A DNA stretch of 64,000 nt from Eutreptiella sp. 'Long Island Sound 2002' (Eukaryota > Euglenozoa > Euglenophyceae > Eutreptiales > Eutreptiaceae). The notes beneath the pieces are model-generated. The model searched no databases, had not been told where the DNA came from, and was given only the letters and a program-made list of their open reading frames with translations. This document shows, in pieces, positions 24,764-35,447 of this stretch. The first letter of the stretch is position 1; each line of letters starts with the position of its first letter. Where the stretch lies: NCBI GenBank assembly GCA_964036045.1, contig OZ038378.1, positions 166,765,963 to 166,829,962 of the forward strand, given 5' to 3'. The position numbers and the translations under genes were made by a program.

Positions 24764-26827
24764 TTAGTTCTTCGACACTTGAGCCCGCCACTCCCAAAGC
24801 TGCTTACACTGATGCAACTCAGCTGGCGAAAGTTGTTCCCCACATGCAGCCCGAGCATACAACTGAGCCAAGCGAGTATCAACCGAGTCAGCCGAGTCAA
24901 CCATATTGTGAATGTGTGCATGCAATTGATCATTATACGCGGCCTGCTGCGCACTCAGGCCCCCAGGAGCCTGATTCACGGTGGTTAGCGCATCTGAAAG
25001 CTCAAGGGCAGCATTCAGCTCTTCCTTCAGCGGCGGACCGCTACCCCTACCCTGACCCCTACCTCTTCCCTTTGTAGCACCCTTTGGACCATCCCCTCGC
25101 TTAGCGGCCTTCCTGACAGTTGGCTGCACGGTTCGCTTGGCGGCCACCGGCGGGGGAACAGGTCGTGGTGCTTGTGCACCTGCCACATGGACCTGTGTGG
25201 AGGAGGCTCGCATGTCCACAAATTGGTTCAGTAGCCTCTCCTCTTCTTCGAGAAAGGCCCCTGCATCCTGTCCCTGGTCGGAAAGATGAGTTGCCACTCG
25301 ATCCACATTATTTATATATTGACGCATCCGGGACTGCAGGTTCCCAAGGGAGCGGACAATCTGCTCGCGTTTCGTTCTGGCTGGCAAATCAGCCCACGAG
25401 GAGATGTCGGTCAATATAATGTCATCGTCTGTAGCATGGATTGCCACGGGTACCTGCACTGTGGGTAGGGGGAGGCGTTGGCTGCTGCATTTGGCACTGA
25501 CAAGGACCTGAGTTGCAGTCTGAAATTGTTTTAAAATAAAAATTGGATTGAACAACCCAAGATGGAAGCCGACTGAAGATGACCGATGATGCAAAACAGC
25601 AAAATAGTGACGACATGGATGCCCGACTCGGACAGCAAGTCCACAACTACACCAAAACTTCGTATAGGCACCATCCTCAGCCAATGGCTCGAACAGACAA
25701 ATGTGTTCACGCGGCCAAAGAGCAGGGTCATCCCCTAAATCTTCCCCCCGTGGTGCAACGAGGCCGTTCAAATGAGCCTCGTACAGCCGTCGGCTATCCC
25801 CACAAAGGACGTCTTTCGCCCCATTGATTCTCTGAATGACACTGATGTCAAACCTCTGAGCCCACAGCACCAGTTTCCGATACCGTTTTTTAACGACGGC
25901 CTCATCGGCCCCACGCGGCAGACCTAGCAGTTCATGAGCCCACGGACGGCTCATGTCAAGCTGCTCCAAAACGGGTTGGCGGGCATCGTGGGTATCCTCC
26001 CACCCTACTTGTGCCTGCACTCGGGCCCAAAGATCGTCCTTGTTTCGCAAGGAGAGGAAAGAGATTGCTGTCTGGGTGAGCTCGCCCCGCTCTTCGGCCT
26101 CCTGGAGGAAAAAATCCTGCACCTTTTTTCGAAAAGGAGAGTCCCCTAAGGATGCGACCCACGTTTCCAATTTTTGGATACAGGCACGGAGTTCTATTTT
26201 CTCCGTGCACTTGTGGATCTGTCTCTTTACCTCATCCCAATCTTGGGACAGATCTATATCACCGATACTAGACGGCCCCGATGAAGCCGTCGAAGATTGA
26301 GAAGGTTGTGAGGTTTGTTGGCTTGACGTAGGCGTCAAAGTAAGAGGGGTAGAAGGGGTGGGGAGCTCTGGTGAAGAGGACGTTTGGGAGGTGAACTCGC
26401 CTAGATCCGGCATGTCCAGATTTGGGGGTGTTTGCGAAATTCCTTCGTCTTCCGCATCGTCCACCATCACCTCTGCTTCTGGGTCAGGTATGGCCTCGGC
26501 TGCAACCGGTTGGTCTGACGGCTGGGATGGGTTAGGCTTCGGGTCAGGCTTCGGGTCAGGCTTCGCGCTTTGGGACTCAGGTTTGGGTGTGGAGATGGGC
26601 GCAGAGGTTAGTACTTGGTGCCCACCCTCGGGCGTGAGTGTTTGTACCTCGGCTTGCGAGGCAAAGGAGACGCGCCGCTTCCTGTGCTTTTGTGGGCCAG
26701 GCACGCTCCCCATTAAATCCATCAGAGATGGCCCTTCCGCTGCCCTGGCTGCAGCAAATGCCGTTGCCTTGGCCTTCTTTTCATCGGAGATTGGTGTCTT
26801 CGGTGGCATTCTGGAAGTGCACGTCAT
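24764..26827 (-). CDS. Transposon gene: J-like domain plus SWIM-type zinc motif
   Basis: This is an intronless 687-codon frame and the only gene of the Mutator-like element. Residues 1-190 are low-complexity Pro/Ser/Thr-rich, with a basic KHRKRR patch near 48. Residues ~294-352 resemble a J domain: 'ELLGLPRGADEAVVKKRYRK' fits helices I-II and 'INGAKDVLCGDSRRLYEAHL' fits helices III-IV. However, the HPD loop needed to stimulate Hsp70 is replaced by a sequence with no HPD. Residues ~392-411 read FWCSCG.......PCRHYFAVL, a SWIM-type CxC...CxH zinc motif as found after the catalytic core of MULE transposases and in FAR1-like proteins. The C-terminal third has a predicted helical, acidic stretch (GAFLEEEERLLNQFVDM) and a Gly/Arg-rich segment. 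No DDE core is present. ATGs at 26827 and 26809 are both usable. It may be a captured or regulatory protein of the element. Confidence 0.82.
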   Translation of the reverse strand: MTCTSRMPPKTPISDEKKAKATAFAAARAAEGPSLMDLMGSVPGPQKHRKRRVSFASQAEVQTLTPEGGHQVLTSAPISTPKPESQSAKPDPKPDPKPNPSQPSDQPVAAEAIPDPEAEVMVDDAEDEGISQTPPNLDMPDLGEFTSQTSSSPELPTPSTPLTLTPTSSQQTSQPSQSSTASSGPSSIGDIDLSQDWDEVKRQIHKCTEKIELRACIQKLETWVASLGDSPFRKKVQDFFLQEAEERGELTQTAISFLSLRNKDDLWARVQAQVGWEDTHDARQPVLEQLDMSRPWAHELLGLPRGADEAVVKKRYRKLVLWAQRFDISVIQRINGAKDVLCGDSRRLYEAHLNGLVAPRGEDLGDDPALWPREHICLFEPLAEDGAYTKFWCSCGLAVRVGHPCRHYFAVLHHRSSSVGFHLGLFNPIFILKQFQTATQVLVSAKCSSQRLPLPTVQVPVAIHATDDDIILTDISSWADLPARTKREQIVRSLGNLQSRMRQYINNVDRVATHLSDQGQDAGAFLEEEERLLNQFVDMRASSTQVHVAGAQAPRPVPPPVAAKRTVQPTVRKAAKRGDGPKGATKGRGRGQGRGSGPPLKEELNAALELSDALTTVNQAPGGLSAQQAAYNDQLHAHIHNMVDSADSVDTRLAQLYARAACGEQLSPAELHQCKQLWEWRAQVSKN

Positions 26828-26961
26828 GATCCAGGCGATTGGGGTTGAAAGCCGGTGCGTGCATCACAACTGAGGGCTTGGGTTGTCACACACGGAACGC
26901 AAAACGTGTCAACCTGTACCAACTCCCTTCAAGCGGAAGTCCACACCCTCCTTCTCAATAT

Positions 26962-27258
<297 letters not shown>

Positions 27259-27260
<2 letters not shown>

Positions 27261-27337
27261 TTGGAAGGAGTAAATATTCAGTAGGAGGGAGTGGATTTTC
27301 ACTCGGAGGGAGTATACATACATACATATACATACAT

Positions 27338-27380
<43 letters not shown>

Positions 27381-27664
27381 TACATAGATGTACATACATG
27401 TATTTGTATATAGGGAGTAGAAATTGAGTAGGAGGGAGTGGATATTCGCTTGGAGGGAGTGGATTTTCACTCGGAGGGAGTGGAAACTGAGCAGGAGGGA
27501 GGTGAAATTGAGTAGGAAGGAGTGGATATTCACTTGGAGGGAGTTGAAATTGAGGGGAAGGGAGTGTATTTTCACTTGGAGGGAGTATACAGCAATATAT
27601 ATATATATGTATATATGTATACATATCTACATACATACATACATACATACATCTACATATATAT

Positions 27665-27712
<48 letters not shown>

Positions 27713-27728
27713 ATATGTATACATATAT

Positions 27729-27788
<60 letters not shown>

Positions 27789-28012
27789 GTGTGTGTGTGG
27801 ATGTGTGTGTATGTATGCGTATATATATGTATATATATATATATCTACATATCTACATCTATATATATATATATATATAAATATATATATAGATGTACAT
27901 ACATGTATTTGTATATATATATATGTATATATTTCACTTGGAGGGAGTAGAAATTGAGTAGAAGGGAGTGGATATTCACTTGGAGGGAGTTGAAATTGAG
28001 GGGGAGGGAGTC
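27259..28012 (-). repeat. Subterminal 21-bp motif, right, inverted relative to the left array, interrupted by (AT)n
   Basis: Blocks at 27259-27310, 27412-27588 and 27935-28012 carry 'gagggagtggatattcacttg' and 'gagggagttgaaattgag', the reverse complement of the left units. (TA)n tracts fill 27338-27380, 27594-27780 and 27815-27925. Confidence 0.9.
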
Positions 28013-28192
28013 GATTTGCGCACAGCGCTAAACGCGTTCAAAACAGCGAAGTAAAGGGCAACGCTGGCCAATCACACATCTGTCAGTAATTAATAATAAG
28101 TGACAGAGTGATCAGAAGGTGAAATTCGAACTAATTAGAACAGGAACATAAAATTCATACCTTTCTGTCAGTTGCGGTGGTTTTTTCAGTTA

Positions 28193-28258
28193 CGCGTGTC
28201 GCATGTTCGTGCGCAGTCTTTCGCAGTCTGCTAGGGCCGCAGTCTGCATACCGTCACC
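28193..28258 (-). repeat. Right terminal inverted repeat of the Mutator-like element
   Basis: Its reverse complement begins GGTGACGGTATGCAG and matches the left TIR at 65 of 66 positions. Confidence 0.93.
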
Positions 28259-28269
28259 GTGTGCCGCCC
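28259..28269. repeat. Target-site duplication, right copy
   Basis: It reads gtgtgccgccc, identical to 23292-23302. Confidence 0.92.
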
Positions 28270-28699
28270 ACCACCCATCAAAACATATCACTTGACTTCC
28301 CCAGTCGCGAATTGCGCGGCATGAGTACTGGAACAGTTGCGGTATTATGAATTGCACATCACTGGCCCTTGGGGCCCCTGCATTCGCATCTGCAGGCGGG
28401 CCCATTACATCTTCATCCATCATCATCTGATCATCATCATGAGATATCTGCGCCTGCCACGGACCGCATATCCTGTGGCGGCGCGAGTCGGGCCCGCAGA
28501 CACATCCCAACTGTTCCGCTTTTTCGCGCGCTTTGTCTTGCCGAAATCTGCCGCTTATATGTTTCTGTGCCGTTTTTATTGTATACGCGGTAGTGTTGGC
28601 GGTCTTCATATTTGCCATCCCACAAAGGATTGAACCTTCAACATTTTTTTGACCCCAAAGCACCCAAAATGTATCAAGGGGAGAATGTGGCATATTCAT
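28270..28699 (-). pseudogene. 5' part of an open frame split by the Mutator-like insertion
   Basis: The minus-strand frame from 28699 runs open to the insertion (ending ...VICFDGWWAAH). It continues in the same frame on the other side from 23291 to a stop at 23028 (...LLHLQYMLTQLHSVQ...). Together this is about 230 codons without a stop. No family is recognised. The 3' half ends only about 57 bp before the LRR gene start, so it may be an upstream exon, an unrelated gene, or chance. Confidence 0.35.
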
Positions 28700-30260
28700 A
28701 TTGGAAATCCCATCAACCTGTGATTTTTTTCAGATCATACATGCAAAAGTTGTTTTGACCGGGGAATAATTGCTTGAATGTGGCATGTGCTCCAAGTGTA
28801 ATCTGCTAAGGGGAAAGCGTGAAATTTGGTCGTAACAATGGTTTGTTGGCTTGGTTAGTGCTATGCGTGTCGTGGTTGGGATCGGGTTTTCTTGGTGCTT
28901 CGTGATGCTGCACTTCCAGTCTTGCCTTCGTCGTACCCGTAATCTTGTAGTTGGTTGCATGGTAGATGTGCCCCACCTATCCTTCTTTACTCCTTGCCTG
29001 CAAGTTTCTTTTGTTCCTTCTTTCTTTGCGTACCTTCATTCGTGCTCATTCTTTATTCCCCATTTGTTTAGGCAAAGACTTTCCATTATTCCACGAGCCC
29101 AAAGCTCCGTTCCTTTTGTAGACGGAACCATGGACAAGAAAAATGAGCACCATCACGCTCCATGCACCATGCCCGTTACGTGTCTCTTTGTTTCACTCAA
29201 AGTCTCCTTGATCGTCTCAGCCCGTCTCAGCCTATGGTCCAGTGAGCAGTGTTTGCCTTTGTCTCGCTTTTTGCTTGCTCGTTTTGACAATTTGTAGTGC
29301 AAATTGTCCACCCACTTCCAAACTGGTTGGAATACTGCAATTGCACGTTGGCAAATTGTCATACATATCGGTTGTCATGCTTTTGCAAACACAAAACACA
29401 CGTTGATGAGTCGTGACCTATTATCTTCTCACAAAAGGGTTGCACTCAAGTTGTCAAATGAATACGTTGGGGGGTAAGCAAAGCAAAGAAGGCGTCCAAC
29501 AACTAAAACAGAGCACAAAGCAAGCACAGAGAGACAGTGCAAACAAAGCAACTGCTCATTTCAAGCACATGCATATAAGCCGCAAATTGATCAAATGCAC
29601 CACTGGCACTGAAGCATGATCACTCGAGTATTCCCACTCTTTGCCCTTCACCTTTCGCTGCTTCTTTTCTCTCTAAAAACATGAACAATGTATGCACTTG
29701 AACCTAAAAAAGATAAGTTTGTGGGTTGGAACTGGTGCACCATGGAGGTCAGGGGGTGGGCCGCCTCAGGGATGAAGCACAAGTGGGGGGGCGGGGCGGT
29801 GAGGAACAGTGCTTGTCTTGGGGATGTAGGACCCTGAGGGTAGGGGATATATGCAGCATGGGCATCGGCGAGTGGAGAGGTGTATGGTGTGCCGGGTTGG
29901 CACTGCCCATGAACACTTGCGGTATGGATATGTGCAAATGCCCACCACATGCCACACTTTGTGTATTGTGTGTAGCCAACCTTGATGCATCCTTGTAGCA
30001 TGAAGACCATGGCCATCACAGGAGTTTGCTTGCTTTTTGTCCGCGACTTCTATGGCCAAAACACCACATGAGTAGATGCAAACAACGTGGTTGATTGGGT
30101 TTCTCATTTTCCGCGCTTTGTGTACGCATGACCCTTGGACAAGTGGCGCCTTGACAAAGTACAACACATGTATAACACCATGTGCAATCCCTTGTAAGTC
30201 CTCTTTCTAGTGATTTGGGCGTGTGGGATGCCGAGGCCATCTGAAAATTGCGTCATCGGA
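28700..30260. other. Spacer without recognised genes
   Basis: It holds pyrimidine-rich sequence at about 28980-29080 and short open frames with no family resemblance. No exon is supported. Confidence 0.4.
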
Positions 30261-30271
30261 CAAAATTGGTG

Positions 30272-31107
30272 TTTAAAAGTGTTAGATGGAGGCGAGTTTT
30301 CAGGACGATAATCGTTAGATGAATCTCGCGGTCCATCTAACATTTATCGGCCTGAAAATTGCTAAAACTGTTAGATGGGGGAAATTATCTCTCAAATTCA
30401 AAAAAGCACACAACACCACCCACAATGTTGTTGAACCATGTGGGCCACCTTTGTAGTTTCATTTTTAGCCACCATGTCAAAAAGAATGGAGAACATGCTT
30501 GATGCGACTTTGCCCCCCCCACCACCTGTCAATGATTTCATGGAGTGCTTGAGAGAGGTTGCGGATGGCAAAGCCAAACCCGTTGAGGGTGATCTATTTG
30601 ATGGTGTTTTTGAGAATGAGGTGGACACCGTTGGGAAACCGGCCGGGACAATGGGGGTTCACAAAACCCCCACTGAATGCGTGGTGGTGCCCGCATTCAG
30701 TGCAAAGTGTGCAATGCACCTTACCATGAGTCTTGCTTTTATGCCACCTCGTCTACTTCTACCATGAACGTGGACGATGGTGTGGGTCCTTGTTGTCGCG
30801 AGTAATTTGACTATTGACCATCCATTTTGCTTGGCAACCGTGTCATTATGCGAATGCCACACATTCGATTCCGGCTGAAAGAGACCGGTACCCATCACCA
30901 CAAGTAGAGTGATAACTCAGTTTATACTCAAAGTCAGTACCGCATTCCCCCATGTCTTGTTGCCCGTGCTTGCTCCCTGCCGTTTCCTCCCCTTGGTTGC
31001 AACCTTACACTCGGGGCTTGCCACAATGAGCTAGGGGCTAGATGCCGCTGATATTCATCTAACGATTATCGTCCTGAAAACTCGCCTCTCTATCTAACAC
31101 TTTTAAA
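30272..31107 (+). mobile_element. Small inverted-repeat element with an ORF
   Basis: The ~53-bp arms at 30272-30324 and 31053-31107 are inverted and nearly identical ('tttaaaagtgttagat.gag.gcgagttttcaggacgataatcgttagatgaat'). They enclose an ORF at 30438-30764. No target-site duplication is obvious. Confidence 0.5.
30438..30767 (+). CDS. Anonymous ORF inside the inverted-repeat element
   Basis: This 109-codon frame reads MSKRMENMLDATLPPPPP from its second Met, followed by an acidic stretch (GDLFDGVFENEVDTVGK). No domain is recognised. Its position between inverted arms suggests a mobile-element or captured-gene origin. It may be a single exon or a chance frame. Confidence 0.25.
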   Translation: MWATFVVSFLATMSKRMENMLDATLPPPPPVNDFMECLREVADGKAKPVEGDLFDGVFENEVDTVGKPAGTMGVHKTPTECVVVPAFSAKCAMHLTMSLAFMPPRLLLP

Positions 31108-31115
31108 TAATCGTA

Positions 31116-31203
31116 CCCATCTAACATTTATCGGCCTGAAAACTCGGCCCGTTCGCTTCGCTCCTGGGGGGCCGAGTTTTCAGGCCGATAAATGTTAGAT
31201 GGG
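31116..31203. repeat. Perfect 34-bp inverted repeat (hairpin)
   Basis: The arms 31116-31149 and 31170-31203 are perfectly complementary ('cccatctaacatttatcggc...' and its reverse complement) with a 20-bp loop. The outer bases aatcgt/acgatt extend the pairing. The same motif 'catctaacatttatcggcctgaaaa' also occurs at about 30332-30358. Confidence 0.92.
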
Positions 31204-31224
31204 AACGATTATGTAATAATACCC

Positions 31225-32225
31225 GACGCATAGGCCCGAGGATATCCGCACATATCCGTGGTATATGACCCATCGGAACAGCGATATCCCGGGTCATATA
31301 CCACGAATATCTATGGACAATCCAGGCCAACTCCCCAAAAATTCAATAGTGTGCTTGTTCAATGTGTGTTAGCCTTAGTCCTGTCAAAGTAGAGAAGAAA
31401 CGGAAGGATGTGACACCCTCTCCATCCTCTGCAAAGATGATGATCTATCTCATTGTAGAGGAGGGGTATGCCACCTGGTTAGAATTCCCGTTGACAAAAT
31501 TGAGTGAGAAGCAACTGTCGACATATGAGCTCAATGAGAAGGAGAGCATTGTGTATGAATGTGAGATGCACCGTTCTCGTGCATGGGCTGTCCTAGCAAC
31601 ACCTACCAAGGCCCAATCAGCCAAGATTTGTCAGCCATTCCATCACTCTTTGCCCAGGCTGTGTTTGAAGAGCAACCCAAAAAAAAGGTGAAAAAGTGAA
31701 AAAGGAAATGCGTAGAAGTAGTGTTACCTTGTTGAATATCCCATCAAGAAGAATGCGTGTGGTGCCCAATGAGCTGTCACATGTGATGTTTGCCATGCTG
31801 TGCAAGCTTAGGGTTGCTAATTCTTGGGCCCGTGAATCTTGCGTCACAGAAATGATTGGCTCCCAAACCATCTATATGTGCCTATATGTTCCATGTTTGT
31901 AGAAAGCTTACTTGAAGCTTCATCAGAGAAAGCTTGTTTCGGATTTGTTCTACTCCAAGTTAGGCTCCAAGTGGTGTTCACAAATGTGTTCTGCTTGTGT
32001 CTCCTATGCGAGGGTGTTGTGCAAGGCTGTGCACTAATATCCCTATACCATGGAAATCCTCGGGCCTTTAATGCCACGGATATAATATTTGTGCCTAAGG
32101 CCACAGTTATCTGTGGTGTATTCTGCAGCATACCCCAGGGATATCTCCCTCCGGTTGATATCTGTGGTATATCCCACGGGATACACAGCAGATATCCGTG
32201 GCATAGGCACAAATATCGTATAAGA
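31225..32225. repeat. Dispersed palindromic 'gatatccgtggtata' motifs
   Basis: The blocks at 31227-31320 and 32045-32220 each contain imperfect palindromes built from gatatcc.cgg/gtggtata and their complements, with no coding content in those blocks. Confidence 0.5.
31362..31691 (+). CDS. Anonymous ORF
   Basis: The frame includes VKVEKKRKDVTPSPSSAK and YATWLEFPLTKLSEKQLSTY, with mixed and plausible coding composition. A second frame follows directly (31696-31902, MKKEMRRSSVTLLNIPSRR...). These could be exons of one anonymous gene, but no family or supporting splice pairing was established. Confidence 0.25.
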   Translation: MCVSLSPVKVEKKRKDVTPSPSSAKMMIYLIVEEGYATWLEFPLTKLSEKQLSTYELNEKESIVYECEMHRSRAWAVLATPTKAQSAKICQPFHHSLPRLCLKSNPKKR

Positions 32226-32229
32226 TCTA

Positions 32230-33930
32230 TTCATATTCCTTTGTCTACCACGGTTACATATCCTCTTTGCGATTCTCAAAGCCGCGAGCCACCTGGAGGT
32301 GGTAACAAAGTGCATGATGGAGGGCTCTGCCACAATGTAATCGTGTTGTGACTCATGCATTCATGCACGTCTCCCCCGCTTCCCCATGGACACGTCTGTC
32401 GCGAGCCGGGTGACACTGTAAGAGGACTCGAGTAGGCATTATGAGTATAGGCGAAAACCGAAGACCCGATTGCACTGTGTGCCAGGTTTTTGTGTGGCAA
32501 CCCCTTAGTGGGCTCTGCCATTTTGTGCAGCAGTAGTGCCTGTGCTTGCCCTACTTGCCTTGATTGAATTTGCATCATTCGGTTACACGTCAAAATGTTT
32601 TAGTTGAGTTGTTTAGAGGTTTCTGCAAAGTACCCCGACAGTGACACGGTATCTTTGTGAGAGTGCTTGCCCGCTTGCTCCGTCCTACTACCCCGTGAGA
32701 CTCACTGAGTGTAGGTCAAGAAGGGATTTTTGTTTTCGATTTTTGTTGGGTCGCCGACACACATTGGGGTGCACCTATGGTCTTTGCGTGCCCTCATTTT
32801 TGCTTGCCTTAGGGCGGTTGCACATGGGTGTCACCAGTTAAGCAAGTGGTTACACGTTGCTCATGTGCATTTTGCCTCTTCTTGGCGCACTAGCTTCTTC
32901 GCACCATGCTGTTCCCTCCGGTGCCGAAGTTCCACCGGCTGCTGTCGGCGGCCGTCAGTTTTTTCTTCTATTGTGTGATCACGTTCTGCAGCCTTGGATG
33001 CATCAGTGAGCAGTTTTCTTTGTGTTTTGCACGCCTGCTGTCTTTACCGGCCTGACCATGGTTTTTGTGGTCAGAATTGTAATGTGACGCAGTTGTGTTG
33101 TGATCACAGAGGAAAAGGGGGTTGAATCATGCTTGTGGTACATCCTCCTGCTCATACCAACATTTTGCTTGCAAATGTTTTGATGTGATTTTGAGCCGGC
33201 CAAAAAGGGGAAACCAATGAACATGACTTTCATCATGGACAAGACATTGGAACAGTTTTTTTTTTGACAAAAAGTGTATGCATTGTGTTGATGGAGCTCC
33301 ATCACCACGGTGTTTATATGCCGTGGTGCAACAATTGTGCTTAGGTGAGGTATGGGCATGTTTTTGGCGACATACATTCCTTTTGGTACTTCGTGTCGCG
33401 TGCAAGCTAGGCTAAGCTGTGAAAGCGCAGATCTGCATTGGCAACACATCAGCTCTGCAAAGGTGTGGCCAGGCACCAGATGGCAGGTGATTTTTTCTGG
33501 AGGTGGCACGGCATTGATTACAATGATGATTTGCCTAATGGTGTGCGAGTTCTAAAGCGTCACAAGGTGCCTTTGGCACCAAGTTGGGACCTCCTGAGGA
33601 GGGGGGGGGGGGCGGTCAGTGTCTGAGCCTAAATACCCCCCATGGGAGGGCATCTTCCACGCGCGCACGGGGAGGTCGCTTAAAGGGCAAGGGGGGGGGG
33701 TCAACTCGGGAGCTTGCCTCGCATAAGAAGGCTCGAAGTCCCCAAGACACCAGAAAACTAACTAGGGTGAGTTGCTGTACACATGTATGAGGTTCGGATC
33801 ATTTGTGGGTAAAAGGCAAGGGGGGAGAGATTTTTCACCTCCGTGTTGGGGCTGTGTTAACACAACACGGTAGGGGGTGGGTGCTATTTTTCACCTCCCG
33901 TGTTGGGCCCGTGTTAACATTGCCTATAGA
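32230..33930. other. Spacer without recognised genes
   Basis: Only short frames without family resemblance are present. Poly(G) runs of 9-12 bases lie at about 33601-33612 and 33691-33699. Confidence 0.4.
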
Positions 33931-33964
33931 ATTTGTGTTGTGTTGTGTTGTGTTGTGTTGTGTT
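33931..33964. repeat. Short (TGTTG)n array
   Basis: About six gtgtt units precede the palindromic block at 34012. Confidence 0.85.
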
Positions 33965-34176
33965 CTTTTTGTGTTGCCTTGTGATGTTTTGTGTTGTTTC
34001 GTATTAAGTCCGGGTTATAGACCCGGGAACTCAGACCCGAGTCCGGGTTATATAACCCGGAACTCGGGTGTCCCAAGTTGCGGGTTATATAACCCGGACT
34101 CGGGTCTGAGTTACGGGTTATAGGGGTACAGGATACTAATGGCAAAGCATTGTATAATTGGAACTATACTATACAA

Positions 34177-34270
34177 GAAACGCTACATGATAGCGTTTCT
34201 TCGGGATGAAATGCTGGGGCCCCTACCCCAGCATTTCTTCCCCAAGAAATCTATCATGTAGCGTTTCTTC
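34177..34270. repeat. Hairpin with an inner palindrome
   Basis: The arms 'aagaaacgctacatgatag' and 'ctatcatgtagcgtttctt' enclose a second hairpin, 'gaaatgctggggcccctaccccagcatttc'. A related sequence, 'accccagcatttctttgccaagaaatg', is at 19090-19116. Confidence 0.88.
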
Positions 34271-34682
34271 ATATCCGCTATCTGAGTCTCACAATTTCTC
34301 AATGAAGAAACGCTATCACCGACCCTGGATGGCAAAACCCACATTCATAATAGGGTGGCATCAAGAGGGGTCAACAATTCAAATGAGCTGCAAAACGTCA
34401 CTTTGTTGACTATGGTACCCCGCATCATTGGAGGCGGAATGGCTACCATTGTGATTCCCCTGAATTAACATCATGCACCAAAAGGAACATTTACAGCGTC
34501 ATGGCGCAGCTTTCACAAATCCATGAACCATGCCGAGGAACTCGGGCCAACTTGGCACACCGAAGGTGGTGCTCTGCGGGCATCACATGACACCGATGTA
34601 AGAGCAATAGTGTCACATTTTCGGGGAATTGCCTCATCACACATATAGCATACACCAGGTTCAGCCTTTGGCTTACATGGGG

Positions 34683-35447
34683 CTACCTTTGGTTCTTGGC
34701 ACCTATGAAGGGCATGTCTGTGAAGTTGGCCGCACCCTCCTCGCGAGGTGGGGCTGCAAAAGCCGCTTCACGGTATGCATTGTGGCCTTCTGCAAGTGAA
34801 GTAAACACATCCCCCCTTTCACACAATTGGGTGGGAGGAAACTCTGCATAATCATCCTCCGCATCATGCAAAGATGAAACCACTGAAATATTCAACACAT
34901 CAGCCGAGTGTGAGCTTAGTAAATCTTCATCAAAGATGGTAACTACACTTGCTTCTTGAGGGAGCTTACCCATGTCACGGCACGTGCCGCGGCACACTTT
35001 CCAATGGTCCCCCCCCCCCCCCTCCGTGTCATGGTGGCACAGCCGGCACAGCCGGCACAGGTGACACAAGTGCCGATCACCCTCACACAACACGACATAG
35101 CGGCGGCCCCGTGTGACACGACACACCCTATGTGGCGGCACCGTGGCACGGCACGGCCGGAGCCCCCCCCCCCCCCCCCCGCCGTGGCTGGGTAAGCTCC
35201 GAGGTGCAAAATTTGGAGGTGAATCAGCTTCCACTTTCATTGGTGAAGCTTCCTTTGCAAGTGGTTGACAAGGTTCTGCTTGCACTGGTGGTTTGGGGCA
35301 AGGCTCGGCTTTGGTTTCGCTCTCGTCTTTAGGATTCTCCACATTGTACCTACTTTGCAACATGGCTGCTTGTGTTTTCACCTTTTTACCCTTTTGATGA
35401 TACACCGCAAGGGTTTGGGGTACAACACCTACATGTTTCTTCGACAT
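34683..35447 (-). CDS. Anonymous ORF interrupted in frame by a 240-bp MITE
   Basis: The frame of 254 codons starts MSKKHVGVVPQTLAVYHQK. It continues with a Lys/Glu/Pro-rich part (AEPCPKPPVQ), then a Gly/Cys/Arg-rich segment that is the translated MITE (34961-35200), then EASVVTIFDEDLLSSHSAD and acidic sequence to the stop. Removing 240 bp plus one 3-bp duplication rejoins NFAP to QEASVV in frame, so the pre-insertion ORF was about 173 codons. No known family is recognised. Confidence 0.45.
   Translation of the reverse strand: MSKKHVGVVPQTLAVYHQKGKKVKTQAAMLQSRYNVENPKDESETKAEPCPKPPVQAEPCQPLAKEASPMKVEADSPPNFAPRSLPSHGGGGGGGLRPCRATVPPHRVCRVTRGRRYVVLCEGDRHLCHLCRLCRLCHHDTEGGGGDHWKVCRGTCRDMGKLPQEASVVTIFDEDLLSSHSADVLNISVVSSLHDAEDDYAEFPPTQLCERGDVFTSLAEGHNAYREAAFAAPPREEGAANFTDMPFIGAKNQR
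34961..35200 (-). mobile_element. MITE copy 1, 240 bp, 3-bp TSD
   Basis: The termini are GGAGCTTACCCA and TGGGTAAGCTCC, flanked by gag on both sides (34958-34960 and 35201-35203). The interior has 'gcacagccggcacag' repeats and poly(C) runs. It shares its interior with the inverted copy at 36358-36874. Confidence 0.82.

Noticed and set aside
23530-24988. Long open frames on both strands (328 and 442 codons) over the 21-bp array
   Set aside because: The unit length is divisible by three, so any frame without a stop in one unit stays open. The proteins are pure repeats.
34961-35200. MITE as a transposon-derived intron (introner-like)
   Set aside because: On the ORF strand the left end has no GT donor near the terminus (it reads GGAGCTTACC), so it cannot be spliced at its ends by GT-AG rules.
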